From Bradyrhizobium canariense (GTDB lineage: Bacteria; Pseudomonadota; Alphaproteobacteria; Rhizobiales; Xanthobacteraceae): DNA of 64,000 bases. The stretch lies in contig NZ_JAFCKJ010000001.1 of assembly GCF_018130465.1 (NCBI RefSeq), forward strand, positions 868,001-932,000. Direction: 5' to 3'. The notes below the pieces were generated by a model, which did no database searches, had not been told where the DNA came from, and saw only the letters and a program-made list of their open reading frames with translations. Shown here piece by piece: positions 62,941 to 64,000 of this stretch. Position 1 is the stretch's first letter, and every line of letters begins with the position of its first letter. Position numbers and translations under genes: made by a program.

Positions 62941-64000
62941 AGCGAGGCGAGCCCGCGTTGCCGCAGCAGGATGGCGAGGAAGACCGGGGCGCCGACTGCG
63001 GCGGTCAAAATGCCGATCGGCATCTCCGCCGGCGCCACGATGGTGCGCGCCAGCGTGTCGGCGCCGACCATCAGGATCGCGCCGAGCAGCACCGAGGCCG
63101 GTAGCAGCAGGCGGTGCGCCGGGCCGATGACGAGGCGCAACAAATGCGGCACGACGATGCCGACGAAGCCGATGACGCCGCTGATCGACACCGCGACGCC
63201 GGTCATGGCGGAGACCATGACGATCGAGATCCGCTTCAGACGCTCGACGTCGACGCCGCCGTGGAAGGCGTCGGCCTCGCCGAGCACCAGGAGATCGAGG
63301 CCGCGAGCAATGTAGGTGCAGGCCGCGAGCCCGGCGACCAGGATGGGCGCGAGCACGGCGGCCTTGGTCCAGGTCGCGCCGCTCATCGAGCCCAGCAGCC
63401 AGAACGTGATGTCGCGGAGTTGGCGGTCGTCGGCGACGAACACCAGCAGACCGATGCCGGCATTGGTGATCGCGGTGATGGCGACGCCGGCGAGCAGGAA
63501 GATCGCGATCGAGGTCCGCCCGGCGCGGCTGGAGATGCCGTAGAGGATCGCGGTCGTGACCAGCGATCCCGCGAAAGCAGCAAGTGGCAACAGCTCGGTC
63601 TGGAGGAAACGCAGCGTCTCGCCGAAGCGCGAATCGGTGAAGACGATGGCACTTGCGGCCGCGAGCGCGCCGCCGCTGGAGACGCCGACCAGCGCAGGAT
63701 CGGCGAGCGGATTGCGAAACAGGCCCTGCATGATCGCGCCGGCCGCGGCGAGCAGGCCGCCGACCATCGCGGTCGCCGCGATCCGTGGGATGCGGATCGA
63801 CCACAGCACGAGCTGGTCACGGGCGGTCATGGCATCGGCGGCTGCGTTGCCGGCAAAGCCGAGCGCGGCAGGCAGCCGCGAGAGGGGAATGCCGGCCGCG
63901 CCGACGGTCAGCGCAACGATCGCGGCGACTGCGAGCGCTGCGAGCAGCAGGGGAAGCGCAACCGACGCGAACCTGCGTCCCCTGCTGGTGCGTTGCCCGG
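62937..64000 (-). CDS. hmuU: Heme/iron-chelate ABC transporter permease, FecCD family (partial)
   Basis: The coding frame is open from its stop at 62937 to the window edge, giving at least 354 residues; the true start lies beyond. It is a FecCD-type permease with about 10 helices: the N-terminal part PLLLAALAVAAIVALTVGAAG comes before the first internal ATG at 63830, showing that the ATG is not the start. Conserved stretches are IRIPRIAATAMVGGLLAAAG, FRNPLADPALVGVSSGGALA and VPHLLRLVIGPAHRLLLPAS. It pairs with HmuV for heme import. Confidence 0.88.
   Translation of the reverse strand, partial: GQRTSRGRRFASVALPLLLAALAVAAIVALTVGAAGIPLSRLPAALGFAGNAAADAMTARDQLVLWSIRIPRIAATAMVGGLLAAAGAIMQGLFRNPLADPALVGVSSGGALAAASAIVFTDSRFGETLRFLQTELLPLAAFAGSLVTTAILYGISSRAGRTSIAIFLLAGVAITAITNAGIGLLVFVADDRQLRDITFWLLGSMSGATWTKAAVLAPILVAGLAACTYIARGLDLLVLGEADAFHGGVDVERLKRISIVMVSAMTGVAVSISGVIGFVGIVVPHLLRLVIGPAHRLLLPASVLLGAILMVGADTLARTIVAPAEMPIGILTAAVGAPVFLAILLRQRGLASL

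Noticed and set aside
62131-63804. A single fused frame covering hmuV and part of the hmuU region
   Set aside because: The upstream half is out of register with the permease frame; real HmuV begins at 62940, overlapping the permease by 4 bp.
62937-63830. hmuU starting at the ATG at 63830
   Set aside because: The frame stays open upstream to the window edge and encodes a further hydrophobic helix and conserved FecCD sequence, so this ATG is internal.
1-64000. CRISPR array, prophage, insertion sequence, tRNA or rRNA genes
   Set aside because: Read for direct-repeat/spacer patterns, transposase and integrase frames, and for tRNA- and rRNA-like motifs; none was seen, though a covariance-model scan would be more sensitive.

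Overview
This 64 kb window is GC-rich chromosomal DNA from an alphaproteobacterium, most likely Bradyrhizobium or a very close relative. The evidence is gene content: GapR and DUF1244 beside pyruvate kinase, a split pntAA/pntAB/pntB transhydrogenase behind an aa3-oxidase subunit IV peptide, and a nirK-nirV/hemN/nnrR/nnrS cluster with FixK-type boxes. Two families of dispersed intergenic repeat typical of that genus support it. I see no tRNA, rRNA, insertion sequence, phage or CRISPR array. Species assignment is inference from gene content.

Layout. 0-13 kb: TetR regulator; DUF1036-pyk operon; DUF1244; gapR; a frameshifted DUF1801 gene; two cell-envelope enzymes (DUF882/M15-like and an L,D-transpeptidase); an orphan sigma-54 response regulator; oligoendopeptidase F with a repetitive basic tail. 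13-25 kb: a patatin-like phospholipase with a large membrane insert, COX subunit IV, the transhydrogenase operon, an alpha/beta hydrolase overlapping an NhaD-type antiporter, a ChaA-type Ca2+/H+ antiporter, a cupin, a low-complexity membrane-anchored protein and a TPR lipoprotein. 25-36 kb: rpsU, aqpZ, purEK, a diguanylate cyclase, several small proteins (two DUF465), L-2-hydroxyglutarate oxidase, a PAS-GGDEF-EAL protein and glpD. 36-48 kb: transport and carboxylic acid metabolism, namely a polyamine-type ABC importer without a binding protein, a CUT1 sugar-type importer without an ATPase, an uncharacterised histidine-containing membrane protein, and a LysR / PrpF-family isomerase / DctA cluster. 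48-64 kb: AsmA, the CoA-transferase pair scoAB, the denitrification cluster, an AraC regulator, a FixJ-like regulator lacking the normal phospho-acceptor, a DUF4139 secreted protein and the heme importer genes hmuV and hmuU (hmuU runs off the window).

The most coherent functional unit is 51.9-58.4 kb. NirK reduces nitrite to NO and NirV accompanies it. HemN makes heme without oxygen, and an NnrR-like Crp/Fnr regulator and the NO-associated membrane protein NnrS complete the set. Three FNR/FixK-type 14-mers sit in the control regions. One of them lies between hemN and a divergent, uncharacterised 68-aa membrane protein, and an intrinsic terminator sits between nirK and nirV. No wholly new multigene system is evident. 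The best candidates for new biology are that small protein, the atypical receiver-domain regulator, the histidine-containing membrane protein, and a repeat that supplies the stop codon of three different genes.
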